Assembly: GCF_023145695.1 (NCBI RefSeq)
Contig: NZ_JAJHVV010000001.1
Coordinates: 496,001 to 560,000 of the forward strand
Origin: Vibrio amylolyticus
Lineage (GTDB): Bacteria > Pseudomonadota > Gammaproteobacteria > Enterobacterales > Vibrionaceae
Reading direction: 5' to 3'
Length of the DNA stretch: 64,000 bases
In this document: piece after piece, positions 38,490 through 48,091 of the stretch
How positions within the stretch are numbered: the stretch's first letter is position 1
Layout of the letters: each line of letters starts with the position of its first letter
Made by a program: the position numbers and the translations under genes
Notes under the pieces: model-generated
What the model was told of the DNA's origin: nothing
Databases searched by the model: none
The model's input: the letters and a program-made list of their open reading frames with translations, nothing else

Positions 38490-39643
38490 AGGCGGCGTAC
38501 GTATGCTCAGATAGGGGCGTACCAGTTTTTGGTACCAAAGGTTGCTCCTTGCATGTTCAAGAGATAACCAAGGCATTTGAAGCCTTAGGTATCCATATCC
38601 GCTTGGTCGCGGCAGCACTAGGCGGCAAGTGCCCTCAAGAGCTCAAGACAGTTGAAACCCATCACGTAAAGCATACAAAAACAGCCGATAGGCAACAACG
38701 TGAGCAATACGATATTCAAGACAACCAAAAAGTGATTAAGGAACTCGATCAGCTAGGACAACTCGACTTTGTCTATGAACGTTATTCACTTTGGAGCCAT
38801 GCAGGAATGACATTTGCCAAAGCCCATCAGATTCCGTCTATTTTGGAGGTCAATGCACCTTTGGTTGAGGAGCAGAAAAAATACCGTGAGTTATTCGATG
38901 AACAAAGCGCGATCAAAGTAACCCAGCAATGCTTTTCGGCTGCTAGCCTTATTCTCACTGTGTCCAATGAAGTGGCTGATTACGTCAACACTTTTCCCGA
39001 GGCAAGAGGGAAAATTCAAGTCTTGCCCAATGGCGTAAATATCGAACGATTTTCACAAATTCATCATGAGTTGGAACCTGACCATGTCAATTTCACCATT
39101 GGATTTGTTGGCACGTTAAAGCCTTGGCATGGTGTGGAACGATTATTGGAATCTTTCGCCACTCTAAACCACACTTATCCAACGACTCGTTTATTGATTG
39201 TAGGAGACGGACCTATGCGCGATGAACTCCAATCGCGGATTCATCAACTAAAGCTAGAAGATGTGGTGGAGATGACCGGGCCTGTCGCACCAAGCGATAT
39301 CGCACAGTATTTTGACCAGATGGATGTGGGGGTTGCACCCTACCCAGACGACATCCATTTCTATTTTTCCCCACTTAAAATCTATGAGTATATGGCGGCA
39401 GGGTTACCGGTAGTCGCCAGTAACGTGGGAAAAATCTCAGACTTAGTGAATGACCACCATCATGGGCTCGTCTACTCTGCTCACGATATAGGCCAATTAA
39501 CGGAAGCGCTAAGCTACCTAGTAGAGCATCCAGATATTGCGCGTAGCTACGGCCAATCAGGTAGACAGTGTGCCATTCAACACCATAGTTGGCAAAGTAG
39601 AGTCAAACACGTACTAGACTGGTCTGGCATAACAATAAGGTAA
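38486..39643 (+). CDS. GT4-family glycosyltransferase (second)
   Basis: A 385-residue GT-B glycosyltransferase. N-terminal GVPVFGTKGCSLHVQEI lies at the acceptor face; the donor half has IGFVGTLKPWHGVERLL, LIVGDGPMRDEL and the acidic pair region DVGVAPYPDDIHFYFSPLKIYEYMA. Sugar and acceptor are unknown. The stop codon is immediately followed by the ABC transporter start (TAAATG), so the two are almost certainly co-translated. Confidence 0.88.
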   Translation: MKAAYVCSDRGVPVFGTKGCSLHVQEITKAFEALGIHIRLVAAALGGKCPQELKTVETHHVKHTKTADRQQREQYDIQDNQKVIKELDQLGQLDFVYERYSLWSHAGMTFAKAHQIPSILEVNAPLVEEQKKYRELFDEQSAIKVTQQCFSAASLILTVSNEVADYVNTFPEARGKIQVLPNGVNIERFSQIHHELEPDHVNFTIGFVGTLKPWHGVERLLESFATLNHTYPTTRLLIVGDGPMRDELQSRIHQLKLEDVVEMTGPVAPSDIAQYFDQMDVGVAPYPDDIHFYFSPLKIYEYMAAGLPVVASNVGKISDLVNDHHHGLVYSAHDIGQLTEALSYLVEHPDIARSYGQSGRQCAIQHHSWQSRVKHVLDWSGITIR

Positions 39644-41464
39644 ATGATGGCAAGGCCTAAAGGGCTCAAAAAATCCATGCCCAAACTTATCCAATTCTTA
39701 AAATACGTTTGGCCATACATCAAACAGAAAAAATGGCTAGTCATCGGAGCCTTCACGGGCTTATTAGGCCAAACTGTTTTGCGCTTGCTCGAACCTTGGC
39801 CTCTTAAATTTATCATTGATAGACTCGTTAGCCCCGAGTTTGACAGCTCAAGTGACCTTCAATTTCTAGCTTCTTTTAGCCTCCCCACCTACTTCGCTGC
39901 CCTCGCTTTTGCATTGGTCATCATTACCATGTCTCGCGCGTTCATGACTTACGTAACCACCGTTCTAATGGCACTAGCAGGCAATCACGTCATCATAAGC
40001 CTTAGAGAGAAGCTGTTTAGTCACTTACAGGGGTTATCCACGGTCTATCACCAAAAACAACGAAGTGGTGACCTAGTGGTGCGGATTATAAGTGATATGG
40101 GCTTGATGAAAGAAGTCGCCGTTACCGCAGCCGTGCCCTTAATTGGCAACAGCTTTATCTTCTTCAGCATCATCGGCGTGATGCTGTGGATAAACTGGCA
40201 GTTGGCATTGATCTCACTCAGCACCTTACCTTTTCTTTGGCTAGTAACGCTAAAAAAGAGTAAGAGTATCCATAATGTTGCGCGAAAAAACCGCCAACGA
40301 GAAGGGGTAATGGCCGCGGCCGCCTCTGAGTCCATTAACGCGATCAAGTCCGTCCAAGCTCTCGCATTAGAAAACCGATTTTCTTCAATATTCAGCGATG
40401 CCAACAACAAAAGCCTCAAAGAAGGTGTACAGGGAAAAAGATTGGCTGCGGGTTTACAGCGAAGCGTCGAGATTCTATTAGCGATATCAACAGCATTGGT
40501 TCTTTGGATGGGCTCATTGCAAGTGATTGAGCAAATCCTCACTCCCGGTGAACTATTGGTTTTCATATATTATCTACGACGAGTATTCAGGCCGATACGA
40601 GACTTTACCAAATACACCGCTAGACTGGCTAAGGCATCCGCTGCCGCAGAAAGGATACTCAAAGTACTTGAGCACCCAAGAGATATCGAAAATAAACCAG
40701 ATGCCAAACCATCCCCGAGCTTTCTGGGCAATATAGAATTTGAAGAGATACAATTTTCTTACCTCAATGACGAAACCACCAACTTACGCAATATTAATTT
40801 AACCATCCCAGAAGGGAAGAGAGTGGCTATCGTCGGACCTTCAGGCAGTGGGAAATCAACATTAATTGCGTTACTGATGAGGCTTTATGACCCACAGCAA
40901 GGCCGTGTTTTAATTGACGATGTAGACATCCGTCGCTACACATTTCAGAGTGTTCGGCATCAAATCTCCGTAGTGATGCAAGATACGGCACTATTTGCGA
41001 CTTCCATCTCCAACAATATAAGCATAGGCCTCGATAACTCTGGTCAAGAACAGATTATAGAAGCAGCTAAACTGGCCGACATCCACGAATTTATCGAATC
41101 CCTTCCCAACGGATATGATACTGATGTGGGTGAACGCGGCGTCACTCTATCAGTAGGCCAAAGACAGCGTATCGCTATCGCAAGGGCAGCTCTCAGAAAA
41201 TCACCTATTTTGATTCTCGATGAGCCAACAACAGGCCTTGACCCACAGACGGAATATTCCGTAAATCAATCTCTCATGAAACTCGCGCAAACCTGTACAA
41301 CACTACTCATTACCCATCGAAAAGAGATTGCCCAGCAGTGTGACCATATTGTGTATCTAAAGCATGGGGAGATCATCGAACAAGGAAGCCATGAAGAACT
41401 AATGAGTTTTAACTCTTGTTATGCACAACAGTTCTATCAATCGACCTCACATGGAAAGGAGTAG
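39644..41464 (+). CDS. ABC exporter, fused membrane and ATPase domains
   Basis: A 606-residue half-transporter that should act as a homodimer. Six membrane helices lie in residues 30-330, with the ATPase after about 370: Walker A GPSGSGKST, signature LSVGQRQR (Gly replaced by Val at the third place), Walker B ILILDEPTTGLD with its catalytic glutamate, and the H-loop LLITHR. The layout is that of type IV exporters such as MsbA or lipid-linked glycan flippases. Cluster context suggests it exports the product of the three glycosyltransferases. It is not MsbA itself: lpxK is absent and core genes do not flank it. ATG 39647 is an alternative start. Confidence 0.88.
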   Translation: MMARPKGLKKSMPKLIQFLKYVWPYIKQKKWLVIGAFTGLLGQTVLRLLEPWPLKFIIDRLVSPEFDSSSDLQFLASFSLPTYFAALAFALVIITMSRAFMTYVTTVLMALAGNHVIISLREKLFSHLQGLSTVYHQKQRSGDLVVRIISDMGLMKEVAVTAAVPLIGNSFIFFSIIGVMLWINWQLALISLSTLPFLWLVTLKKSKSIHNVARKNRQREGVMAAAASESINAIKSVQALALENRFSSIFSDANNKSLKEGVQGKRLAAGLQRSVEILLAISTALVLWMGSLQVIEQILTPGELLVFIYYLRRVFRPIRDFTKYTARLAKASAAAERILKVLEHPRDIENKPDAKPSPSFLGNIEFEEIQFSYLNDETTNLRNINLTIPEGKRVAIVGPSGSGKSTLIALLMRLYDPQQGRVLIDDVDIRRYTFQSVRHQISVVMQDTALFATSISNNISIGLDNSGQEQIIEAAKLADIHEFIESLPNGYDTDVGERGVTLSVGQRQRIAIARAALRKSPILILDEPTTGLDPQTEYSVNQSLMKLAQTCTTLLITHRKEIAQQCDHIVYLKHGEIIEQGSHEELMSFNSCYAQQFYQSTSHGKE

Positions 41465-41467
41465 CCT

Positions 41468-43816
41468 ATGTTAGAGGAAGAAAGATCACTCGTAAAAAGG
41501 GACCCAAACATCACAGGGTTTGATCTTATTCTGGATGATCAAGCCATGCTATTGGTCATCCAACAGCACTTTCCACAGCTAAATGTCACGTCAGTACAAA
41601 AACATTACCTTCGTTATAAGCAAACTACTAACTGCTTAGCTCGTTATCACATCACTACCAATTCAACCCGCCAAGAGCTGTATGTAAAAGCCTTCACCAA
41701 GAAAGATGATTTCAAACTGACCAAGGCTCTACTTCTGCAACAACAAGAGCGTCGCCATGACGATTTGAATTTCAATCAAAAGGACTATTTTCAGCGATAT
41801 GTCCTTGTCGAACATAAATTGATTTTCTACGGCTTTCCTTACGACGATAAACTAAAAGCTCTACCACGATTGATAAAAGATGCTTCCCGACAGGTATTGC
41901 TTGAAAGAGTGTTAAAGCACGAAGGTTCATTGGAAAATACGCATATCACACCACTGCAGTACAAACCTGAAAGACGATTTGTCGCCAAACTAACACAACC
42001 CTCTGGTGAGCATTTTCTTATAAAGCTACATACGGCACATCGTTACCAATTAGCTAGCCAAGCTCAACAATTGAAAATGGATGAGAAACGGCTCCTGACT
42101 ATAACCGGGAGAAGTAGCAAACATCATATCTTGATGTACCGCTGGATAGAGGGTGATAATTTAACAGATAGTTATCACGGAGAAGGTTTTGACCTTGAAC
42201 ATATTCGGTCAACAGGACAGTACCTAGCAAGGTTTCATCGTTCTAAGAAAAAAAGGCTTAATACACGAAACAACGATGAGTTTACCCACGTTCTCACACA
42301 ACTAGGAGAAGGGATTAGCCACCTTCTGCCAGCATTGAAGCCACGAATTAAGGCCCTATTACCATCTCTAACAACAGCCATTAATTCATTACATTCCAAA
42401 CTTAGACGTATCCATGGGGATTTCTACTCAAAGCAAGTACTATTGACGCGTAAAGGCATACAATTCATCGACTTTGATGATGTTTGTATATGGTATCCAG
42501 CTTACGATTTAGGGCTATTTATTGCTCACCTAGAACGTGATGCACTGTCAGGTATTATTACCCATGGCTTGGCTAACCAAATCACTCAATCTCTTCTAGA
42601 AGGTTACGCAGAGATACACCCATACTCGAAAAAAGAGGTGGAACTCTTCATTGCAGTCGGGCTATTACAACTGGCCCATCATCCATTTCGTAATGCAAAC
42701 CCACAGTGGCCCTCAGTTATCAGTCTCATTATTTCCTGCTGCCAAGATCACCTTAAACAATATTTAAATGTGTCCGCCCCTTTATCTTCACCGCCTATAG
42801 TCATTGCAGGTGAGAGCTGTCCCAAACAGCTTCAAGAACTCTCCTACATGGCAGCTCCACTGATTAAAATGCTAAGCCCGATTCTCGCAAAAGGAGAAAT
42901 TGCTAATCTAGAGTCCATCCACTTAATTCGTCATAAAAAAGGAAAACGTTGTTTATTGGAATATATGTTCACCATTTCAAAAGGTGATATTAAGAATGAG
43001 CTATCCATTCTAGGAAAGGGTCGGATAAAAGGGTTTGATAAAAGGGCATGGAGTATCAACACTCAGCTTTACGAAGCAGGATTTAACGAGCAAAGCGGAG
43101 ATAAAATTCAAGTTCCTGAACCACTGGGTTATAACGAATCGCTTCATATATGGTTTCAGCGAAAGGTAGCAGGTGAAACACTCTTCTATCCCTTTTCTAA
43201 TAAAGAAGAAGGCCTGATACTGGCCAATAAGGTTGCAGAAGCTCTCTATAAACTACATTCCAGTAGCATTAACATCGACAAACACCACACTATTGATAAA
43301 GAGCTATCGCTACTCTGGGGATACCTCAGCAAAGTAATGGAAACACACAACGAATGGAAAGAAGATATAAAAGAACTGCTCTTGCGGTGTAGGCTACTAT
43401 CGGAATTACTTCCTCCGTCCGCCCCTTGTGTGATTCACCGAGATTTCTACCAAGATCAACTCATCGTTCAAAGAGAATCATTATTCATTTTAGATCTCGA
43501 TCTGTGCTGTCTCGGCGATCCTGCCGTTGATATTGGAAACTTTATCGCTCATATACAAGAACAATGTCTTCGTGATTTTGGAGATCTTAATTATGCAAAT
43601 AAGAGCCTCAGCGAGTTAACCCGTTCTTACCAAGAGCTGAGTAAAAAACAAACAGCCCCTTCAATTGAAATCTACACCTTACTCTCTTGGACTCGGCATA
43701 TATACATTAGCCAGCGAATAGCCGAGCGACAGCCCTTCACCAAAGCGATCATTGTCCATTGCCTATCGCTTTCTGAGGATATTCTCAACAAGTACACCTC
43801 AAAAGTTAGTCGCTAG
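41468..43816 (+). CDS. two-kinase APH-type phosphotransferase protein
   Basis: Last gene of the glycan cluster, 782 residues, with two aminoglycoside-phosphotransferase/choline-kinase-like catalytic lobes. The first has IHGDFYSKQ (His316-Asp318) and the metal loop FIDFDD (335-338); the second has IHRDFYQDQ (His657-Asp659) and ILDLDL (676-679). Both carry Gln where most family members have Asn after HGD. Three N-lobe-like segments precede them (about 47-76, 163-187 and 485-512), so one looks duplicated. The likely role is phosphorylation of a sugar, polyol or lipid head group linked to the cluster product. Antibiotic resistance is unlikely given size and context. An AAGGAG site precedes the ATG. 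The end overlaps ugd by 11 bases, tail to tail. Confidence 0.82.
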   Translation: MLEEERSLVKRDPNITGFDLILDDQAMLLVIQQHFPQLNVTSVQKHYLRYKQTTNCLARYHITTNSTRQELYVKAFTKKDDFKLTKALLLQQQERRHDDLNFNQKDYFQRYVLVEHKLIFYGFPYDDKLKALPRLIKDASRQVLLERVLKHEGSLENTHITPLQYKPERRFVAKLTQPSGEHFLIKLHTAHRYQLASQAQQLKMDEKRLLTITGRSSKHHILMYRWIEGDNLTDSYHGEGFDLEHIRSTGQYLARFHRSKKKRLNTRNNDEFTHVLTQLGEGISHLLPALKPRIKALLPSLTTAINSLHSKLRRIHGDFYSKQVLLTRKGIQFIDFDDVCIWYPAYDLGLFIAHLERDALSGIITHGLANQITQSLLEGYAEIHPYSKKEVELFIAVGLLQLAHHPFRNANPQWPSVISLIISCCQDHLKQYLNVSAPLSSPPIVIAGESCPKQLQELSYMAAPLIKMLSPILAKGEIANLESIHLIRHKKGKRCLLEYMFTISKGDIKNELSILGKGRIKGFDKRAWSINTQLYEAGFNEQSGDKIQVPEPLGYNESLHIWFQRKVAGETLFYPFSNKEEGLILANKVAEALYKLHSSSINIDKHHTIDKELSLLWGYLSKVMETHNEWKEDIKELLLRCRLLSELLPPSAPCVIHRDFYQDQLIVQRESLFILDLDLCCLGDPAVDIGNFIAHIQEQCLRDFGDLNYANKSLSELTRSYQELSKKQTAPSIEIYTLLSWTRHIYISQRIAERQPFTKAIIVHCLSLSEDILNKYTSKVSR

Positions 43817-44972
43817 AAAAAATGTCTCGGCTATACACTTTATCGAGAATGTCTATCAACTCATCTGTCATCCTATTCGCTAATATAACATCCGCCGCTT
43901 GTTTGAATTGGTGTAAATCACTGATAACTAGATCATTATTGAAGGTACTACGTTGTAGTACGGGTTCGTAAATAATCACTTCCAAACCCATCGACTTTAG
44001 ACGTTCAATCACCCCTAATGTCGATGAAGATCTAAAATTATCAGAGCCTACCTTCATGATTAATCGATAGATACCGACAATCTTAGGGTTTCTCTCTCTG
44101 ATCACCGTTGCAATATGATCTTTACGTATCGAGTTAGCCTCAACAATGGCGTGAATAAGTTTACTCGGAATATTTTGAAAATTAGTTGATAGTTGTTTGG
44201 TATCTTTTGGAAGGCAATAGCCTCCATAGCCAAACGAAGGGTTATTATAATGACCTCCGATTCTAGGGTCGCTACAAACTCCGTCAATGATTTCCTTACT
44301 GTTTAATCCATCCAACTCTGCATAAGTATCGAGCTCATTAAAAAATGCCACCCTCATAGCAAGAAATGTATTCGCAAAAAGCTTTATCGATTCTGCCTCA
44401 GATGAACCTGTATACTGAATTTTCATAGACTTCCGCTCTGAGCCTTGCAACACTAGCTCGCCAAATTTAACTGCAACATCAGAGTCATCACCAACGATAA
44501 CTCGTGATGGATTTAAACAATCAAATAGCGCCTTCCCTTCCCTTAAAAACTCTGGAGAAAATATAATATTACGATGCTGAAAACGGTTTCTCAGCGATTG
44601 AGTGAAATTGACCGGCACCGTACTTTTGATAATTACGGCTGTTTGAGGGCTTAATGCTATTGCCTCTTCAATCACAGCTTCAACCACTGCTGTGTCAAAT
44701 TTACAACTATTTGGGTCGTAATCCGTCGGTGTAGCAACAATTACCATTTCAGCATTTAAATACGCTTCAGCAGCATTCGTTGTCGCTGTCATATCTAAAC
44801 ACTTATGAGATAAGAAGTAATTGATATCAGGATCATCGATTGGTGAGGACTTTTGATTAACCAGTTGGACTTTTTGTTCGTCAATATCGAGTAAGACCAC
44901 TGGATTATGCTGGGCGAACAAAATGGCATTGGCTAATCCAACATAACCAATACCAACTACCGTGATTTTCAT
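43806..44972 (-). CDS. ugd: UDP-glucose 6-dehydrogenase
   Basis: Oxidises UDP-glucose to UDP-glucuronate with two NAD, the precursor of acidic polysaccharides and of aminoarabinose. At 388 residues it aligns with E. coli Ugd throughout. The NAD loop GIGYVGLANA is at the N-terminus, ATPTDYDPN and IKSTVPVNFT follow, SPEFLREGKALFD is present, and the catalytic cysteine is in SFGYGGYCLPKDTKQL. It is convergent with the glycan operon, so not co-transcribed, though it could supply a donor. It has its own promoter region at 44973-45100. Confidence 0.95.
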   Translation of the reverse strand: MKITVVGIGYVGLANAILFAQHNPVVLLDIDEQKVQLVNQKSSPIDDPDINYFLSHKCLDMTATTNAAEAYLNAEMVIVATPTDYDPNSCKFDTAVVEAVIEEAIALSPQTAVIIKSTVPVNFTQSLRNRFQHRNIIFSPEFLREGKALFDCLNPSRVIVGDDSDVAVKFGELVLQGSERKSMKIQYTGSSEAESIKLFANTFLAMRVAFFNELDTYAELDGLNSKEIIDGVCSDPRIGGHYNNPSFGYGGYCLPKDTKQLSTNFQNIPSKLIHAIVEANSIRKDHIATVIRERNPKIVGIYRLIMKVGSDNFRSSSTLGVIERLKSMGLEVIIYEPVLQRSTFNNDLVISDLHQFKQAADVILANRMTDELIDILDKVYSRDIFSSD

Positions 44973-45149
44973 ATTTTCCCTTTACTTTCAATCAATAGTC
45001 ATTGAGTCATAGCCAAAGAGATCACTCTTTTAATTATTGTAGTTTTAACCTAGTACTTACCTAGTATAGACGATAAAAACATGGCTCAAGCTGAACAAAT
45101 TTATAGCGTTTAGCGTAATAACAAACTCTAACAACACAGATAAAAAGAA

Positions 45150-45191
45150 TTGATTGAAAAATAACAATAAACGATAATGATTATCATTTAC
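45150..45191 (+). promoter_or_regulatory. Fur-repressed promoter
   Basis: TTGATT, a 17-base spacer and GATAAT at 45173-45178 form a sigma-70 promoter. The -10 is the left end of GATAATGATTATCATTTAC (45173-45191), which matches the 19-base Fur consensus at 16 positions. Fur bound there would block the polymerase. Iron-starvation induction of the genes downstream follows. Confidence 0.7.
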
Positions 45192-45209
45192 TATTGTTCC
45201 GGTTATTTT

Positions 45210-45329
45210 ATGTCTAAGAAAATATTCCTGCTTCTAGGTGTTATCTCTGGCGCTATTGGCGCAGTCACTTTATTCTCTCTCATGACGATCAGTAGCTACT
45301 GGTTCGTTATCGAAGTATTAATCACTTAG
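45210..45329 (+). CDS. 39-residue hydrophobic peptide, putative Fur-controlled small membrane protein
   Basis: An ATG-started frame of 39 residues, about 25 bases after the predicted start of the Fur-controlled transcript, reads MSKKIFLLLGVISGAIG and continues as one membrane helix ending in IEVLIT. It has two lysines at the N-terminus and an apolar body, the look of a small inner-membrane protein. No good ribosome site is visible, so translation is uncertain. The SDR gene follows 26 bases later and may share the message. I do not recognise a family. Confidence 0.45.
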   Translation: MSKKIFLLLGVISGAIGAVTLFSLMTISSYWFVIEVLIT

Positions 45330-45355
45330 TAAGAATTTGAAGCTTAGGAGTAACG

Positions 45356-46042
45356 ATGAATTCTGTATTTATTACTGGTGGGAATCGAGGCATTGGCTTT
45401 AGCTTAGTAAAGCATTATCTAGAGCAAGGGTGGAGCGTCCATGCTAGTTATCGTGACACTGAGCAATCAATAGAGCTTCTCAAGCTTGCTACGAATCAGC
45501 CGCTATTAGTTTGCCATCAAATCGATATCACAGATTACCCTACGCTCACTCAATTAGCGGATTCGTTACCTCTATTAGACCTGCTGATTAACAATGCTGG
45601 TTATTATGGCCCCAAAGGGAGTAAGTTTGGTCAAATTGATGATATTGAATGGCGTAAGGTATTTGAAATCAACACTATAGCCCCATTAAAGCTAGTTGAA
45701 TCTCTCTACCCTAACCTTCTAGAAGGCAAGTTAAAGAAGATTGCCTGTCTCTCTTCAAAAGTCGGTAGTATGACGGAAAACACGTCTGGTGGAGGATATA
45801 TCTACCGCTCTTCAAAAGCCGCACTTAACTCTGTGGTAAAAAGCTTGAGTAACGACTTAAGCTCCCAAGGATTCAAAATTGTCGCCCTTCATCCTGGGTG
45901 GGTAAAAACGGAAATGGGTGGGCCGAATGCCCTTATTGATAGTGCTACCTCGGCTTCTGGCTTGGCTCAGGTCATCAGCTCACTGACCAATTCACAAAGT
46001 GGGCAGTTCATTAATTTTGATGGCAGCAGTATTCCATGGTAA
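45356..46042 (+). CDS. SDR-family oxidoreductase, iron-regulated by context
   Basis: A 228-residue short-chain dehydrogenase of the C-factor/CsgA-like type. The NAD(P) loop GGNRGIGFSL, the NNAG motif, the catalytic serine in ACLSSKVGS and the YRSSKAALN Tyr/Lys pair are all present, so it should be active. The substrate is unknown. The start has a clear GGAG site (TTAGGAGTAACG). It is the second gene behind the Fur-box promoter, so iron limitation probably induces it. Convergent with topB. The SDR at 54847 is a relative but without this promoter. Confidence 0.85.
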   Translation: MNSVFITGGNRGIGFSLVKHYLEQGWSVHASYRDTEQSIELLKLATNQPLLVCHQIDITDYPTLTQLADSLPLLDLLINNAGYYGPKGSKFGQIDDIEWRKVFEINTIAPLKLVESLYPNLLEGKLKKIACLSSKVGSMTENTSGGGYIYRSSKAALNSVVKSLSNDLSSQGFKIVALHPGWVKTEMGGPNALIDSATSASGLAQVISSLTNSQSGQFINFDGSSIPW

Positions 46043-46066
46043 GTGCTACTTATTGAGCAAATGTCA

Positions 46067-48007
46067 TTACGAACTCTTCTTTGGTTTTTTTGAATAACTG
46101 CGTTTTTTTCGTTTAAATGCAGGCCTCTCAACTTTAGGTAATGAACGCAACGACTCAGGAACGGCATTTACTTTTACGTTAGACATAATTGAGGTCACAC
46201 GCTGCTCTAAAGCCTGCATGAATGGAGAATAGGCTTGGTTCTTCTCAGCCATGCCTTGCAACTGGTGCTCCCAATGTGCTGTCATATCTGGGAAGGTAGA
46301 TTCTTTTGGTAGCGCATGTATTAGGCCACGTCCAGCACCACTACTCATGATACTTTTCCCTTGCCTCGTAAGTAACTGCCTTTTGAACAAGGTATCTAAT
46401 ATTCCGGCTCTCGTTGCTTCCGTACCGAGCCCATCGGTCTCTTTGAGTATCGCCTTAAGGCTTTTATCTTCGACAAAACGGGCTATCCCTGTCATTGCTT
46501 GAAGTAACGTCGCTTCAGTAAAGTGTTTCGGTGGTTCTGTTTTTCGATCGTGGATCACCCCCTCGCGGCAAGTTAATACCGTGCTTTTAGGGAGCGCAGG
46601 AACGGTATCAATCGAAGAGTCTTCATTGTCACTTTTGCCCATTAAGACTTTCCAGCCCGCCTCAATCAGTTGTTTACCTTTTGCAATAAATAACCCACCA
46701 GCAATATCAAACTCTAGCTTGGACTCTGCGTAAACGGCTTCAGGATAAAATTGCATTAAATATTGGCGAGCAATCTGAGAATAAATCTTCATTTCAAACG
46801 CAGACAAAGCATTGAGCGACGCTTTTTTAGGCGTAGGAATAATTGCGTGGTGCGCATCCACTTTTTTGTCGTTCCACGCCTTGGATTTAATTGATAAGTT
46901 CGCGTTCTTTACCGCTTCGCTAAGCTCTTTTGCATTATTGGCAACAGCCTGAGTAACAACAGACGCTTGAGCGTAATGTTCTGCAGGTAAATACCGGCTA
47001 TCCGAACGAGGATAAGTAATTAGCTTATGTTTCTCATAAAGAGACTGACAGGTATCGAGAACTTGTTGTGCGCTCATTCCAAAGCGTTTAGCCGCATCAA
47101 TTTGAAGTGAAGATAAAGAGTAAGGTAATGGTGAAAATTGCTTAGACTTCTTTTGTTCTGACTTTACCACAGTCGCTGGTTGATTAGTAATACGCTGCGC
47201 GACATTCTCAACCAGCTTTCGATTTAGAATACGCCCTTCCTCATCCTGCCACGGCTCACACGCTTCACTTGGCTTCCATTTCGCCACAATATCAAAAGGT
47301 TTTATCGACTCCTGATAAGGAATAAGCGCATCAAGAGTGAAATAGTCTTTCGATACGAAATTTTCTATCTCTTCATCACGACGAACAACAAGGCCCAATA
47401 CCGGCGTTTGTACTCGCCCTACAGATAGCACGCCTTGATAGCCAGCTTTTTGCCCAAGTAACGTATACGCACGTGTCATATTCATACCATAGAGCCAATC
47501 AGCACGGGAGCGCGCTAAAGCAGAAATGGATAAAGGAATAAAATCACGGTTACTGCGCATATGAGAAATGGCTCTTTTCACCGCAGGAAGGTTTAAGTCA
47601 CTAATAAGCAGTCGCTGCGCCGCTTCTTTCTTGCGTTTTCCAACTTTGCAGTAATCAAGGACTTCATCCACCAGAAGTTGCCCTTCTCGATCTGGATCTC
47701 CAGCATGGACAATAGATGAGGCTTCTTTTAACAGTTTTCGAATAACCGTGAGCTGTTTACTTGAGGTTTTTCTTGGTCTTAATTGCCATTGTTCAGGCAC
47801 AATTGGGAGGTCGGCTAAATTCCACTTTTTATAACGGTCATCATAAGCATCTGGCTCAACTTGTTCTAAAAGGTGACCAATACACCATGTGACTATGTCT
47901 CCATTACCACAACGAATAAACCCTTGATCTTTCTTTTGGGGATTTGGTAAAGCTGATGCTATCGCTCTACCTAGACTGGGTTTTTCAGCTATAAACAGAC
48001 GAGACAT
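46067..48007 (-). CDS. topB: DNA topoisomerase III
   Basis: Type IA topoisomerase that passes single strands and resolves replication and recombination intermediates. The Toprim domain begins [20 protein letters not shown] and has the acidic [15 protein letters not shown] motif; the active-site tyrosine is in [13 protein letters not shown] near residue 335. Length 646 is close to E. coli TopB (653). It ends in a lysine-rich tail ([15 protein letters not shown]). The zinc fingers of topoisomerase I are absent, supporting TopB. Confidence 0.95.
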   Translation of the reverse strand: MSRLFIAEKPSLGRAIASALPNPQKKDQGFIRCGNGDIVTWCIGHLLEQVEPDAYDDRYKKWNLADLPIVPEQWQLRPRKTSSKQLTVIRKLLKEASSIVHAGDPDREGQLLVDEVLDYCKVGKRKKEAAQRLLISDLNLPAVKRAISHMRSNRDFIPLSISALARSRADWLYGMNMTRAYTLLGQKAGYQGVLSVGRVQTPVLGLVVRRDEEIENFVSKDYFTLDALIPYQESIKPFDIVAKWKPSEACEPWQDEEGRILNRKLVENVAQRITNQPATVVKSEQKKSKQFSPLPYSLSSLQIDAAKRFGMSAQQVLDTCQSLYEKHKLITYPRSDSRYLPAEHYAQASVVTQAVANNAKELSEAVKNANLSIKSKAWNDKKVDAHHAIIPTPKKASLNALSAFEMKIYSQIARQYLMQFYPEAVYAESKLEFDIAGGLFIAKGKQLIEAGWKVLMGKSDNEDSSIDTVPALPKSTVLTCREGVIHDRKTEPPKHFTEATLLQAMTGIARFVEDKSLKAILKETDGLGTEATRAGILDTLFKRQLLTRQGKSIMSSGAGRGLIHALPKESTFPDMTAHWEHQLQGMAEKNQAYSPFMQALEQRVTSIMSNVKVNAVPESLRSLPKVERPAFKRKKRSYSKKPKKSS

Positions 48008-48028
48008 AAAGTGATCACTATAAAAACA

Positions 48029-48060
48029 ATTAGGGCCACATTTTAAAATGTGGCCCTAAT
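48029..48060 (-). terminator. perfect 32-base palindrome, probable grxD terminator
   Basis: ATTAGGGCCACATTTT followed by its exact reverse complement, with no unpaired loop. On the minus strand TTGTTTTT follows, so it is most simply the terminator of grxD, sitting between grxD and the topB start. Confidence 0.75.
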
Positions 48061-48091
48061 AATTCAAGCAATAATGTGTATTTATACAGTG

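Noticed and set aside
39644..41464. ABC transporter as MsbA
   Set aside because: No lpxK next to it and the gene is embedded among glycosyltransferases; the signature LSVGQ also differs from the common LSGGQ.
41468..43816. APH domains as an aminoglycoside resistance gene
   Set aside because: Double length, changed catalytic motif and operon context with glycan genes make resistance unlikely.
45210..45329. 39-residue peptide as certain gene
   Set aside because: Kept at low confidence only: there is no clear ribosome site, although the promoter upstream is strong.
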